Below, piece after piece: positions 41,063 to 48,703 of a stretch of 64,000 nucleotides of DNA. Made by a program: the position numbers and the translations under genes. The notes beneath the pieces were generated by a model. The model ran no database searches. It was not told where the DNA came from and saw nothing but the letters and a program-made list of their open reading frames with translations. Numbering within the stretch: position 1 is the first letter of the stretch; each line of letters starts with the position of its first letter. Origin of the DNA: Asaia astilbis JCM 15831 (GTDB taxonomy: Bacteria; Pseudomonadota; Alphaproteobacteria; Acetobacterales; Acetobacteraceae); assembly GCF_000613845.1 (NCBI RefSeq), contig NZ_BAJT01000012.1, forward strand, positions 1 to 64,000, given 5' to 3'.

Positions 41063-41284
41063 AACTAAAAAGCCATCAACGATCACGGATTCAGAGCTGA
41101 AATCTATGACCACATGGCGGTTCAGCCACTCATCTCGGGGCACCGAGGCGCTTGGACGCTTCGGCCTGGAATATCGAGGCAACGGCGTACCTCGTCGCGC
41201 CACTCTGCACGGAATTGCAGGACAGGCAAGCAGTCTTGTCGATCTTGCCCCGTGCGTGACCGATATGACGATGGCCACTCGCAC
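41063..41284 (-). pseudogene. Decayed fragment of an ileS copy
   Basis: On the reverse strand this stretch encodes, in broken frames, GHRHIGHARGKID (compare [13 protein letters not shown] of ileS), then [20 protein letters not shown] (compare [20 protein letters not shown]) and VVIDFSSESVIVDG (compare [14 protein letters not shown]). At DNA level it aligns with about 38765-38945 and about 39070-39115 of the intact ileS; the roughly 120 bases between these are deleted. It lies right after the foreign hydrolase gene. It is too short and broken to be functional and may be a relic of a duplication or of an incoming second ileS. Confidence 0.8.
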
Positions 41285-41477
41285 AAGGCAATCGGAGTGA
41301 TTTCACGCGGCGAACCGTTTCGAAGCCTCAAATTTTTGATCTGGCGCTCCGCTCATTCCTTTGTCGCAACTTTATCACGATAAAATCATTCAGGATGCAA
41401 TGATTAATCTATATATCAGAACAACCTAATCTTTATTTCAGTGAAATATACCATAAATACCTGCGACAGGCTCGATC
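41285..41477. other. AT-rich gap before a small exported-protein gene
   Basis: About 190 bases, AT-rich from 41370 onward. It probably holds the promoter of the gene at 41478, but I cannot place -10 and -35 boxes with confidence. No repeat matching the other side of the accessory segment was found by eye. Confidence 0.4.
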
Positions 41478-41903
41478 ATGATTTTCAATAAAGTTGCAGC
41501 GATATCTCTGGTAGCGGTAGCGATGACCCAACCCGCTCTTTCGCGCGACTTTCGCTTTGAATCGGCAGTAGGCACCAAGACGATCGATGAAATCGTCAAT
41601 AATATGAACCGCAAGGTGCCCCTTATCGAAAATAAATTAGCGACTATCATCCGGGCTTCAAGAGAAGACCGAACACTTGTAGAGGAGATAGAGTTAACGC
41701 CTTACGCAGAGGAGGCTATCAATAACTTCTCAGCAGACAAGTTCAGGCGAGTACTCTACGATGCCACCCTCGAGCGCTACTGCTACGGCACTCTGAAGCT
41801 TCTCTCAGATACAGATGTTTCGTTGAAGCTTATTTTCTATCGACAGCGCACAGAATTTTATCGCGTGTTCCTGATTCCAGTAACCTGCACGATCGTCAAT
41901 TGA
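41478..41903 (+). CDS. Small exported protein of unknown function
   Basis: 141 residues with a Sec signal peptide (MIFNKVAAISLVAVAMTQPALS). The mature part is charged and mixed alpha/beta, with two cysteines (RYCYGTL and PVTCTIVN) that could form a disulfide. No family recognised. GC content is lower than in the core genes, so it probably belongs to the accessory patch between ileS and the fosA-like gene. No strong ribosome binding site is seen before the ATG. Confidence 0.5.
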   Translation: MIFNKVAAISLVAVAMTQPALSRDFRFESAVGTKTIDEIVNNMNRKVPLIENKLATIIRASREDRTLVEEIELTPYAEEAINNFSADKFRRVLYDATLERYCYGTLKLLSDTDVSLKLIFYRQRTEFYRVFLIPVTCTIVN

Positions 41904-41966
41904 CAGAAATTTCGTCTTTCACAAACGCCTTCTACAACTGATGTCGCATCGCTTCAGGCCCACGCT

Positions 41967-42179
41967 CTACGGCATTGATCTGCAAGACCGAGTAGAACCC
42001 GGTGAAGCCTGAATATTCTCGAACGTTTCATCGATCTGCTCTCCGAGAACAGCCAGATCCCGACGGAAGAAGTTCGTCATTCGCACGAGGTGTGACGCAC
42101 TCAGTCTACGCCGTGCCTCCTTCTGTGCAAGATGCTGCTCCATCGCCTGCATCTGGTACATTTGCATCGCGCCAAACAT
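41967..42179 (-). CDS. Small hypothetical protein
   Basis: 70 residues starting MFGAMQMYQMQAMEQHLAQ, mostly helical and charged, rich in Met and Gln at the N-terminus. A good ribosome binding site (GGAGG, about 8 bases upstream of the ATG) supports real translation. No family recognised. It lies downstream of the fosA-like gene on the same strand, but 86 bases separate them. Confidence 0.45.
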   Translation of the reverse strand: MFGAMQMYQMQAMEQHLAQKEARRRLSASHLVRMTNFFRRDLAVLGEQIDETFENIQASPGSTRSCRSMP

Positions 42180-42265
42180 GGAGCCCCCTCCAATTAACTG
42201 CGGGTAATGTATGACATTTTTCTTGTGACTTGAAACATATTTTCCACATCCCGGGTAGGAACTGC

Positions 42266-42745
42266 TTACCCGGTGGCATCAAATATCTTGAGGCCAGAAG
42301 GCACATCTCTCGCTCGACTGCGCCAATGCGACAGACGTGTCGCCAATGAGCCCACGTGGATTTCGAGTTTGTGGCCGTCAGGGTCCAGAAAATAGAGCGA
42401 CTCACCCTCGCTCGTGTTTTCTTTCCACAGGGTCACACGACCGGCCAATTTCTGGGAGAGTGTGATGAACCCGGCCGGGGTGACCGTGAACGCGAGATGG
42501 GTGTCGTCCTGACGAGGCTGACATAACGCAGATGGGGCACATTCAAGACAGAGCCACAGCGCGCCAGCTTCAAGATAGGCCCCCCGATCCCAACGTGCTC
42601 GCATGGAGCACCCGAGGAGTCCTCCATAAAAATCGATCGCCCGTTCGAGGTCATGCACGCAGAGCGTCACGTGATTGACCCCCTGCAGCAAGCAAGGGTC
42701 GGGCTTAACGGACAGGGTTGAGTACAGCTCTGGCCTGAGACGCAT
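42266..42745 (-). CDS. FosA-like metalloenzyme (vicinal oxygen chelate family; possible fosfomycin glutathione transferase)
   Basis: 159 residues. FosA opens the fosfomycin epoxide with glutathione using Mn(II). The metal ligands of the family are visible: His in VNHVTLCV, His in THLAFTV and Glu in HKLEIHVG. The catalytic Thr follows the first His (NHVT), RWDRGAYLEAGALWLCL is the substrate-pocket block, and the K+-loop and signature SEGESLYFLDPDGHKLE is nearly complete. The ATG at 42745 overlaps the ribF end by 41 bases; a TTG at 42691 would avoid this and give a more usual length. It is the last gene of the recX-to-ribF operon. Actual resistance is untested; other glyoxalase-fold activities are possible. 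Confidence 0.8.
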   Translation of the reverse strand: MRLRPELYSTLSVKPDPCLLQGVNHVTLCVHDLERAIDFYGGLLGCSMRARWDRGAYLEAGALWLCLECAPSALCQPRQDDTHLAFTVTPAGFITLSQKLAGRVTLWKENTSEGESLYFLDPDGHKLEIHVGSLATRLSHWRSRARDVPSGLKIFDATG

Positions 42746-43634
42746 CCTCGGCGATTTGCGCCTTCAACGCATCGAGCCCATCGAAACGGCGCTCTTCCCG
42801 CAACAGTCTGTGCAAGCTGATTTCCAGTGTCTGGCCGTAGAGATCCCCGTTGAAGTCGAAGAGGTTCACCTCGAGCCTGCTCTCCTGCCCATCATCGATC
42901 GTGGGGCGACGACCGATATTAGCCACACCCTGCGAGACACGTCCGTCGGAATGGCGGACCGTCACGGCATAGACGCCGCGGGCGGGCTCAATGTGCCGAC
43001 CCAACGGGACATTCGCAGTTGGAAAGCCAAGAAGGCGTCCTCGTTTGTCACCGTGCGCCACTTCACCGCTGATAAACCAGGGTCGGCCGAGCTCCTCAGC
43101 GGCGCGTTCGGGATATCCCTCCTGAAGAAGGCGCCGAATACGCGAGGAGGAGTACGGACCGCTGATATCCGTCAAAGGCGGCACAACGGTGAGGCCAATA
43201 CCAAGCTTCTCAAGCCTGTTTCCGAGAAATTCGATATTCCCGCCGCGTCGATGTCCGAATGCAAAATCCGGACCACACGCGACATGATGCACGCCGAGCG
43301 CGCGATGGAGCACGTCTTCGACAAAACGCTCGGGAGATAAATGGCTGAACCTGGCATCGAAGGGCAGCTGGAAAATCTGCTTCACGCCCTGCTCATGCAA
43401 AAGACGCGCGCGGACGGGCGGCAGCATCAGACGGATCGGCGGATCCTGCGGCCGAAAGAACTCGCGAGGATGCGGATCGAAGGTCACCGTCCCCAAAGAG
43501 AGGTCCGGACGTGCCGCATGCAACGATTTAAGAAGATGGACGTGCCCAGGATGCACGCCATCGAAATTGCCGAGGGCTACGGCGGCGCCACGCGCCTCTT
43601 GCGGGATTGCCACCCAGTCCTCGTGCAAGGTCAT
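42705..43634 (-). CDS. ribF: Bifunctional riboflavin kinase / FAD synthetase
   Basis: 309 residues. The N-terminal adenylyltransferase domain has ALGNFDGVHPGHVHLL, TFDPHPREFF and GPYSSSRIRRLL; the C-terminal riboflavin kinase domain has GEVAHGDKRGRLLGFPTANV and VYAVTVRH. It makes FMN and FAD, needed by many oxidases of this bacterium including the flavin dehydrogenase encoded at 54.6 kb. It overlaps mtnC by 4 bases (ATGA), an unusual partner; shared transcription with methionine salvage is therefore inferred. Confidence 0.95.
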   Translation of the reverse strand: MTLHEDWVAIPQEARGAAVALGNFDGVHPGHVHLLKSLHAARPDLSLGTVTFDPHPREFFRPQDPPIRLMLPPVRARLLHEQGVKQIFQLPFDARFSHLSPERFVEDVLHRALGVHHVACGPDFAFGHRRGGNIEFLGNRLEKLGIGLTVVPPLTDISGPYSSSRIRRLLQEGYPERAAEELGRPWFISGEVAHGDKRGRLLGFPTANVPLGRHIEPARGVYAVTVRHSDGRVSQGVANIGRRPTIDDGQESRLEVNLFDFNGDLYGQTLEISLHRLLREERRFDGLDALKAQIAEDASQARAVLNPVR

Positions 43635-44323
43635 GGCACGGGCAGCTCGAATTGCTGGCTGACGCTACGAAAATCTGCTGCCTGAGGCGCGCCTTCATGG
43701 GGGGCCGTGCCATCTTCGGGCCGGACAAGCTGGCATGTCTTGAGCCCAGCCTCTGCCGCGGCATCGAGCTCGGCACCGATATCGGAGAGGAAAAGGATCT
43801 CTTCTGGAGCAACACCCGCACGAGAAGCGATCCCGCGGTAGCTTGCAGCCTCCTTCTTGCCCCCGATACCAAGATCGTAAAAGGCTTCGAAGAGCGGGGT
43901 AAGATCGCCCGCATCGGAATAGCCGTAGAGCAGACGCTGTGCACTGGCAGAGCCAGAAGAGTAAACAGCAAGACGCAGACCGGCTTCATGCCATTTTTGC
44001 AGCGACTGAGGAACGTCCGGGTAAAGATGCGCCTTGAGCGCACCCGTCTCAAAGCCCGTCTTCCAGGCAAGACCCTGAAGGGATTTGAGCGGCGCCACCT
44101 TCTCATCGCGCACAGTCCAGTCATGGAGCTGTGCCAGCGGGTCGCATCCCGGATGTGCCGCCTCGATATCCGCCAGCGCAGCCTTGACCTGCGGGTTGTC
44201 TCCCTGCTCACGCAGCAGATCCGGCATTACCCTGTCGGAATAAGGAAAGAGCACTTCCTTGACGAAAGAGATCGGCAAGGTCGTGCCTTCGATATCGAGG
44301 AGAATCAGACGAATCGTGCTCAT
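43631..44323 (-). CDS. mtnC: Enolase-phosphatase E1 (methionine salvage)
   Basis: A 230-residue haloacid-dehalogenase-family enzyme that enolises and dephosphorylates 2,3-diketo-5-methylthiopentyl-1-phosphate to the acireductone. Motif I appears as LLDIEGTTLPISFV, motif II as VYSSGSASAQ, and the late acidic motif as FLSDIGAELDAA. It overlaps mtnD and ribF by 4 bases each. With mtnB and mtnD it forms the lower half of the methylthioadenosine recycling route; mtnA, mtnP and mtnK are not in the window. Confidence 0.95.
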   Translation of the reverse strand: MSTIRLILLDIEGTTLPISFVKEVLFPYSDRVMPDLLREQGDNPQVKAALADIEAAHPGCDPLAQLHDWTVRDEKVAPLKSLQGLAWKTGFETGALKAHLYPDVPQSLQKWHEAGLRLAVYSSGSASAQRLLYGYSDAGDLTPLFEAFYDLGIGGKKEAASYRGIASRAGVAPEEILFLSDIGAELDAAAEAGLKTCQLVRPEDGTAPHEGAPQAADFRSVSQQFELPVP

Positions 44324-44877
44324 GCCGCCAGATCCGGGATCACGACCGGAAAACGGCGCGCAATCTCATCGCCTGTGTAATCGGCAACCCAACCCGTCGT
44401 ATCGGTGAAGACACGCAGCGCCACCACATCGGGGTTATGGCCAGCGTCGAACCAGTGCGGCGTTCCCTCAGGTACCGAGATCAGATCGCCCTGAACACAC
44501 AGGATGGAATAGACCTTACCCTGCAGGTGCAGGATGAAAGCACCCTGACCATGGACGAAGAAACGCACCTCATCTTCGCTATGGGTATGCTCGGAGAGAT
44601 ATTTTTCCCGCATCGCAGCGATCTGCGGCGTATTGCGGTCAAAGCGCACCACATCGGCGCTGCCTGCTCCGGTTTCGCCCATCAGACCGTCGAGATAGGG
44701 ACGATACGCCTCCAGAATCTCTTCGGGGGAGGCGTCCTTGGCGGGAGTGACAGGCGCCTGCCACCGCTCGAAACGCACGTTGAGTGGGCGCAGGGTCTCC
44801 GCGATAAGCCTTCCATCCTCGGTATCGAGAATGAGATTATCCGCTGTATCGTCGCGATAGATCGTCAGTCGGCTCAT
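44320..44877 (-). CDS. mtnD: Acireductone dioxygenase
   Basis: A 185-residue cupin metalloenzyme that oxidises acireductone to the methionine precursor 4-methylthio-2-oxobutanoate and formate (Fe form) or, with Ni, to an off-pathway product. The metal site HTHSEDEVRFFV supplies His-x-His and Glu, with the later His in EGTPHWFDAGH. It lies between mtnB and mtnC with 4-base overlaps on both sides. Confidence 0.95.
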   Translation of the reverse strand: MSRLTIYRDDTADNLILDTEDGRLIAETLRPLNVRFERWQAPVTPAKDASPEEILEAYRPYLDGLMGETGAGSADVVRFDRNTPQIAAMREKYLSEHTHSEDEVRFFVHGQGAFILHLQGKVYSILCVQGDLISVPEGTPHWFDAGHNPDVVALRVFTDTTGWVADYTGDEIARRFPVVIPDLAA

Positions 44878-45491
44878 AGTTTCCGCCTTTCGAGTTCGCA
44901 GGCCAGGAGAAATTCCAGCCCTTCAAGACGGGCCAGCGCCATGGCCATATCCCGTCCCCAGACATAAACACCATGACCGCGGATTACGTAACCAGCCGGC
45001 ATTCTACCCAATGAAGGGGCGACAACCGTAGCCAGGCGCGCAATATCCTGGTCGTTGTTGAAAAAAGGAACATCCAGCGCCGTGTCGTGGGTCGATTGCC
45101 CTTCGAACACCTTGAGCAGCTCATAGCCTGCCAGGGTCAGCACAGGCGTATCGATCTCCATCGACAGGATCGTCGCTGCAACAGAGTGGCCATGCAAAAC
45201 TGCCCCGACCGATGGGTCAGAGCCATAAAGCTGGGTGTGCAGCAGCGTTTCGGCGCTCGCCTTCTGGGAAGGATCGAGTGGCCGCCCGGCAGGATCGATC
45301 TCGATGACATCCTGCTCGGTTAGAAAGCCCTTATGCCCCCCGGATCGGGTGATCGCGATGCGCCCATCTGCAAGGCGGCGGCTGAGATTGCCCGCTGTCG
45401 CTGGCACCCAGCCTCGCTGATCCATTCTGCGGCCTGCATGCAGCACATCCTGCACTGCATCCGACCAGGGCCGATCCGAAACTTGGGTCAT
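44874..45491 (-). CDS. mtnB: Methylthioribulose-1-phosphate dehydratase
   Basis: A 205-residue class II aldolase-family zinc enzyme that dehydrates methylthioribulose-1-phosphate in methionine salvage. Landmarks: GWVPATAGNLSRRL, ITRSGGHKGFL, VLHGHSVAATIL with the zinc histidines and the later GHGVYVWGRDM with another. It overlaps mtnD by 4 bases and follows tatA by 7, within the same operon. Confidence 0.94.
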   Translation of the reverse strand: MTQVSDRPWSDAVQDVLHAGRRMDQRGWVPATAGNLSRRLADGRIAITRSGGHKGFLTEQDVIEIDPAGRPLDPSQKASAETLLHTQLYGSDPSVGAVLHGHSVAATILSMEIDTPVLTLAGYELLKVFEGQSTHDTALDVPFFNNDQDIARLATVVAPSLGRMPAGYVIRGHGVYVWGRDMAMALARLEGLEFLLACELERRKL

Positions 45492-45498
45492 GAAGAAC

Positions 45499-45768
45499 TC
45501 AGCGATTGACGTTGTTCACATTACCGCCCGAGCTGGGGGGCGTGTATTGCGGCTGCTGGATGTTGCCGTGTGGCGGCGGCGGAGAGATCTGGCCATTGGG
45601 CTGATCGTGCTTCGTCTCCATGGATTCATCTTCGGCCATGTTCTTCTTGAAGGATTTGATCCCCTTCGCGAAGTCGCCCATCAGGCCACTGATCTTGCTG
45701 CCACCGCCAAACAGGATGAGTACGACGGCAAGCACTATCAGCCAGTGCAGGGGACTCATGCTACCCAT
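45499..45768 (-). CDS. tatA: Twin-arginine translocase subunit TatA
   Basis: 89 residues. One N-terminal membrane helix ([20 protein letters not shown]), then an amphipathic helix ([20 protein letters not shown]) and a polar Pro/Asn/Gln tail; this is the TatA architecture. TatA multimers form the pore-like element for folded protein export. The ATG at 45768 has a GAGGAG upstream; ATG at 45759 is also possible. It overlaps the CHAP gene end by 13 bases. tatB and tatC are not adjacent, which is common when tatA is separate. The small dehydrogenase subunit at 53.9 kb is a probable Tat client. Confidence 0.9.
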   Translation of the reverse strand: MGSMSPLHWLIVLAVVLILFGGGSKISGLMGDFAKGIKSFKKNMAEDESMETKHDQPNGQISPPPPHGNIQQPQYTPPSSGGNVNNVNR

Positions 45769-46328
45769 AATCTCTCTCCTCGAATGACGGCACCAAACCG
45801 CCGTCTTTTGTCTCGCTTCTCACATGGCGTGATCGGGCGTCTCTTGCAAGCGGGCAATGTCATCGAGGTCGCGCGGAACGATGAAGCATAGGTCGGATAG
45901 GAGCGAGTGCCGAGATTGCGGATCGGCGCCCAGTAAACCCTGACGAGAGACCAGTCATTCTTGCGCGACACATCGATAACCGGCACCGAACGATCGACGC
46001 GGCCTGGCTCCCAGTTTGCATGTTCGACAAGAATCTTGCGTGAAGAGACCGTACTCCGCACGACCGAGACATGACCCGACGGCAACCGCCCGGTTGAGCG
46101 AAAAACCAGTATTTCTCCTTTGGCCGGGGTCTGGGTACGACGGTATTTGCCCGACGCCCCCCGCCACCAGGATGCCGCTGCGCCGTACAGATCCACACCC
46201 GTTTTAGCGCGGGCGTAAGGGGCACATTGTACCGGCCCGTTGAAGCTGGCACGACTATATTCGCGCGGGCCGCCGCCACAGGCGGCAAGGGTCAGACAGA
46301 ACCCGAACCCTAAAACCAGCTTTTTCAT
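45756..46328 (-). CDS. CHAP-domain lipoprotein (putative peptidoglycan amidase/peptidase)
   Basis: 190 residues with a lipoprotein signal ([17 protein letters not shown]). A CHAP (cysteine-histidine) domain follows, with the nucleophile Cys in [11 protein letters not shown], the ASWW block, GEILVF and the His in SGHVSVV followed by VEHANW. CHAP enzymes cut peptidoglycan peptide or amide bonds, so wall remodelling from the periplasm is likely. The C-terminal 45 residues are basic and lie outside the domain. It overlaps recX (4 bases) and tatA (13 bases). Confidence 0.82.
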   Translation of the reverse strand: MKKLVLGFGFCLTLAACGGGPREYSRASFNGPVQCAPYARAKTGVDLYGAAASWWRGASGKYRRTQTPAKGEILVFRSTGRLPSGHVSVVRSTVSSRKILVEHANWEPGRVDRSVPVIDVSRKNDWSLVRVYWAPIRNLGTRSYPTYASSFRATSMTLPACKRRPITPCEKRDKRRRFGAVIRGERLWVA

Positions 46329-46957
46329 GACGATTTCAGCGCCATGACGCGCTCCTCCGCTTCAGTGAGATCAAGTGAGAGGGCCCTCTCAGCGACGTCG
46401 CGCCCGAACCCGGCGCGGGCGAAAACAGCCAAAGCCCGTTGATGGCTCTCCGGCGCCAGATCGTCATCGTCCTGGCTGACGCCGCGCCGAAACGGGCCGA
46501 GGCGGCGTTTTCGCGCCAAAACGAGGGCCGCTCCCAATTCGCGCTCATGAGCACTTTCATCGTGACGATGGCCCAAGGCCTCCTCGAGCGCATCGCCAAG
46601 CACCTCCGCGCCGATGCCTTTCTGCGTCAGGCTGGCGGCGACAGCACGACGCGAACGCCCTGAACGCGTCAGGCTCAGTGAGCGCGACCGGGCAAAAGCG
46701 GCATCGTCCAGAGCTCCGAGAGACCGCATATCGGTCACGATCTGCGGGATTGCCCGACGACTTGCCTGAGCTTGGGCTTCGACCGTATCGCCCTCCCCTC
46801 CCAGCGCAGCGGCTTTGCGGGACCAGCGCATGACGGCACGATCCAGAACCTGAGCCAAGCCCTGTTCGGTCGCAGCAAAGCGCGCGAGATGACGCAACGC
46901 CGTCTCGCGCAGGCTTGCCGCTGTCGGCGGAGGAGGCAGTTCCGGAATCGCTGACAT
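46325..46957 (-). CDS. recX: RecX-family RecA regulator
   Basis: About 210 residues of three-helix repeats typical of RecX: LRETALRHLARFAATEQGLAQVLDRAVMRW..., DDAAFARSRSLSLTRSGRSRRAVAASLTQKGI and a third repeat near the end. RecX caps or inhibits RecA filaments. Two ATGs are possible, 46981 and 46957; I prefer 46957 (MSAIPELPPPP), though neither has a clear ribosome binding site. It heads the eight-gene reverse operon and is divergent from the serine hydrolase gene. Confidence 0.85.
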   Translation of the reverse strand: MSAIPELPPPPTAASLRETALRHLARFAATEQGLAQVLDRAVMRWSRKAAALGGEGDTVEAQAQASRRAIPQIVTDMRSLGALDDAAFARSRSLSLTRSGRSRRAVAASLTQKGIGAEVLGDALEEALGHRHDESAHERELGAALVLARKRRLGPFRRGVSQDDDDLAPESHQRALAVFARAGFGRDVAERALSLDLTEAEERVMALKSS

Positions 46958-47016
46958 CGTTACATTGTGCCATAACTTCATGGCAGCAACATGGTGAAAA
47001 TTACCGGAGTCCTCCC

Positions 47017-48576
47017 ATGACAGTTTCGCAGCTCGATCGAGCCCTTACCGATCTTCCTTCTCTTTATCCGGGGCCGGGCGGCGCAGCGGCAGTCATCCGA
47101 GAGGGCGAGGTCATCGCGCGCCATAGCTGGGGCTTTGCCAATGCGGAGAGACGTCTGCGCTTTACCCCTCAGACCCTCTTTCGTTTTTGTTCGATCACCA
47201 AGCAGTTCACCTGCGCCCTGCTCGACACCTGGCCAGACAAAGCGGCGCTCAATTCGTATCTTGCGGCGCGCCTGCCGAACCTGCAGGAAGCCCATCCCGA
47301 CATCATGCATCTGGCGCATAACCAGTCAGGACTTCGCGATTACTGGGCGGTCGCCATGCTGCATGGGGCACCGACCGAGTCAGTTTTCGGCGCGGCTGAG
47401 GCACATCGCGTCATTGCAGGCACGAGAAGCCTGCAATTTCGACCGGGAACGGCCTATTCTTACGTTAACCAGAATTTCTCCCTGATCTCGGAAGCTCTCG
47501 AGGCGAGCTCGGGACGGAGCTTTTCAGAACTCCTACGAACGCAGATCTTCGACCGCTACGGGATGAACACCGGCTTCCTCGCAGCGGATACCCAATCGAT
47601 GCCCGATGGCACGCAAGGGTATGAAGGGAGCGAAGCAACCGGCTATCGTCAGGCCGTCAATCATATCTTCTGGACCGGTGATGCCGGGCTTGGCGCCAGC
47701 CTGAATGACATGATCGCCTGGGAACGCGCCATCGACGCTCAACGCGACGATCCTGAGGGATTTTATAATCGCCTGAGCGCGCCTGTGACGTTCCGTGATA
47801 GCGCGCCCGCTCGCTACGGTCATGGATTGCAACGCGGTACGCTTTTCGGTCGCGCCATGACGGGACATGGGGGCGCTTTGCGAGGCTGGCGCAGTCACAG
47901 GCTGCATCTGGCTGAGGAACGTCTGTCCGTTGTGGTGATGTTCAACCATATCTCCGAAGCCCATTCCGCAGCAGCTCTTCTCGCTGGGGCTGCACTGGGC
48001 ATTCCGGCAGTGCAGGGACAGACACAGCCTGGCAACACAGCTCTACTCGGGCATTATCTGGACCGGGAGACGGGCCTCTCCGCCTCGGTTTCTCCGACGG
48101 CATCAGGCACGCGCCTGTCTTTACGCTATGCCTATCCGCCGGAAATACTCGAGCCCTGGACGCAAGACGGAGCCGGGCAAGACGCAACCCGGCTAAGCCT
48201 GTCCGGGGATGGGCTTCTGATGGCGCGACCTCAGGAGAACCGCAGCGTCAGCCTGAGCGCTATCCCCAGAACTGTCTCGCGCAATGATCTGGCAGGGCGC
48301 TATCATTGCGATGAGCTCGACAGCGTTCTGACAGTCGAGGGCTCGGAGGGAGCTCTTTACGGCGGTTTTTCAGGGATGCTCGGCCTAGGGCGCATGGAGC
48401 GCCTCCAGCCACTGGGCGACGATGTCTGGTTGATCCCCTGCCTCAGAGCGCTGGACCACTCCCCACCTGGCTACTGGACCCTCTCTTTCCAGCGCGACGA
48501 AAGCGGCAGGCTGACAGGCGCGCGGGTTGGCTGCTGGCTGGCCCGCGACCTGTTTTACAAGCGCCTGACCGCATGA
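47017..48576 (+). CDS. Serine hydrolase of the penicillin-binding/D-aminopeptidase (DAP) type
   Basis: 519 residues. The beta-lactamase-like catalytic domain has SxxK in CSITKQF, YxN in YSYVNQN and HGG in GHGGALRG (the KTG equivalent). Two C-terminal beta-barrel domains follow (about 345-519), as in the D-aminopeptidase of Ochrobactrum, which releases N-terminal D-amino acids. No signal peptide is visible, again like DAP. The ATG at 47017 has GGAG upstream. Role inferred: recycling of D-amino-acid peptides. Confidence 0.82.
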   Translation: MTVSQLDRALTDLPSLYPGPGGAAAVIREGEVIARHSWGFANAERRLRFTPQTLFRFCSITKQFTCALLDTWPDKAALNSYLAARLPNLQEAHPDIMHLAHNQSGLRDYWAVAMLHGAPTESVFGAAEAHRVIAGTRSLQFRPGTAYSYVNQNFSLISEALEASSGRSFSELLRTQIFDRYGMNTGFLAADTQSMPDGTQGYEGSEATGYRQAVNHIFWTGDAGLGASLNDMIAWERAIDAQRDDPEGFYNRLSAPVTFRDSAPARYGHGLQRGTLFGRAMTGHGGALRGWRSHRLHLAEERLSVVVMFNHISEAHSAAALLAGAALGIPAVQGQTQPGNTALLGHYLDRETGLSASVSPTASGTRLSLRYAYPPEILEPWTQDGAGQDATRLSLSGDGLLMARPQENRSVSLSAIPRTVSRNDLAGRYHCDELDSVLTVEGSEGALYGGFSGMLGLGRMERLQPLGDDVWLIPCLRALDHSPPGYWTLSFQRDESGRLTGARVGCWLARDLFYKRLTA

Positions 48577-48703
48577 ATTTGACGAATAGGTGACAATAGC
48601 CCCATCATGAGAAAGCAGTAGCTTTTGCCCTGCCCTGTTTTTCAGGTGCGGGGTCTTAGCCGTTGCGTTTCCCTTCCCTTTTTTATCGGGCTCTCCCATC
48701 ACC

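Noticed and set aside
39400-41300. Insertion sequence or transposon around the foreign gene
   Set aside because: No transposase, terminal inverted repeats or target duplication could be found by eye.
41122-41331. Small reverse gene of about 69 codons
   Set aside because: Its similarity to IleS shows it is part of the decayed ileS fragment.
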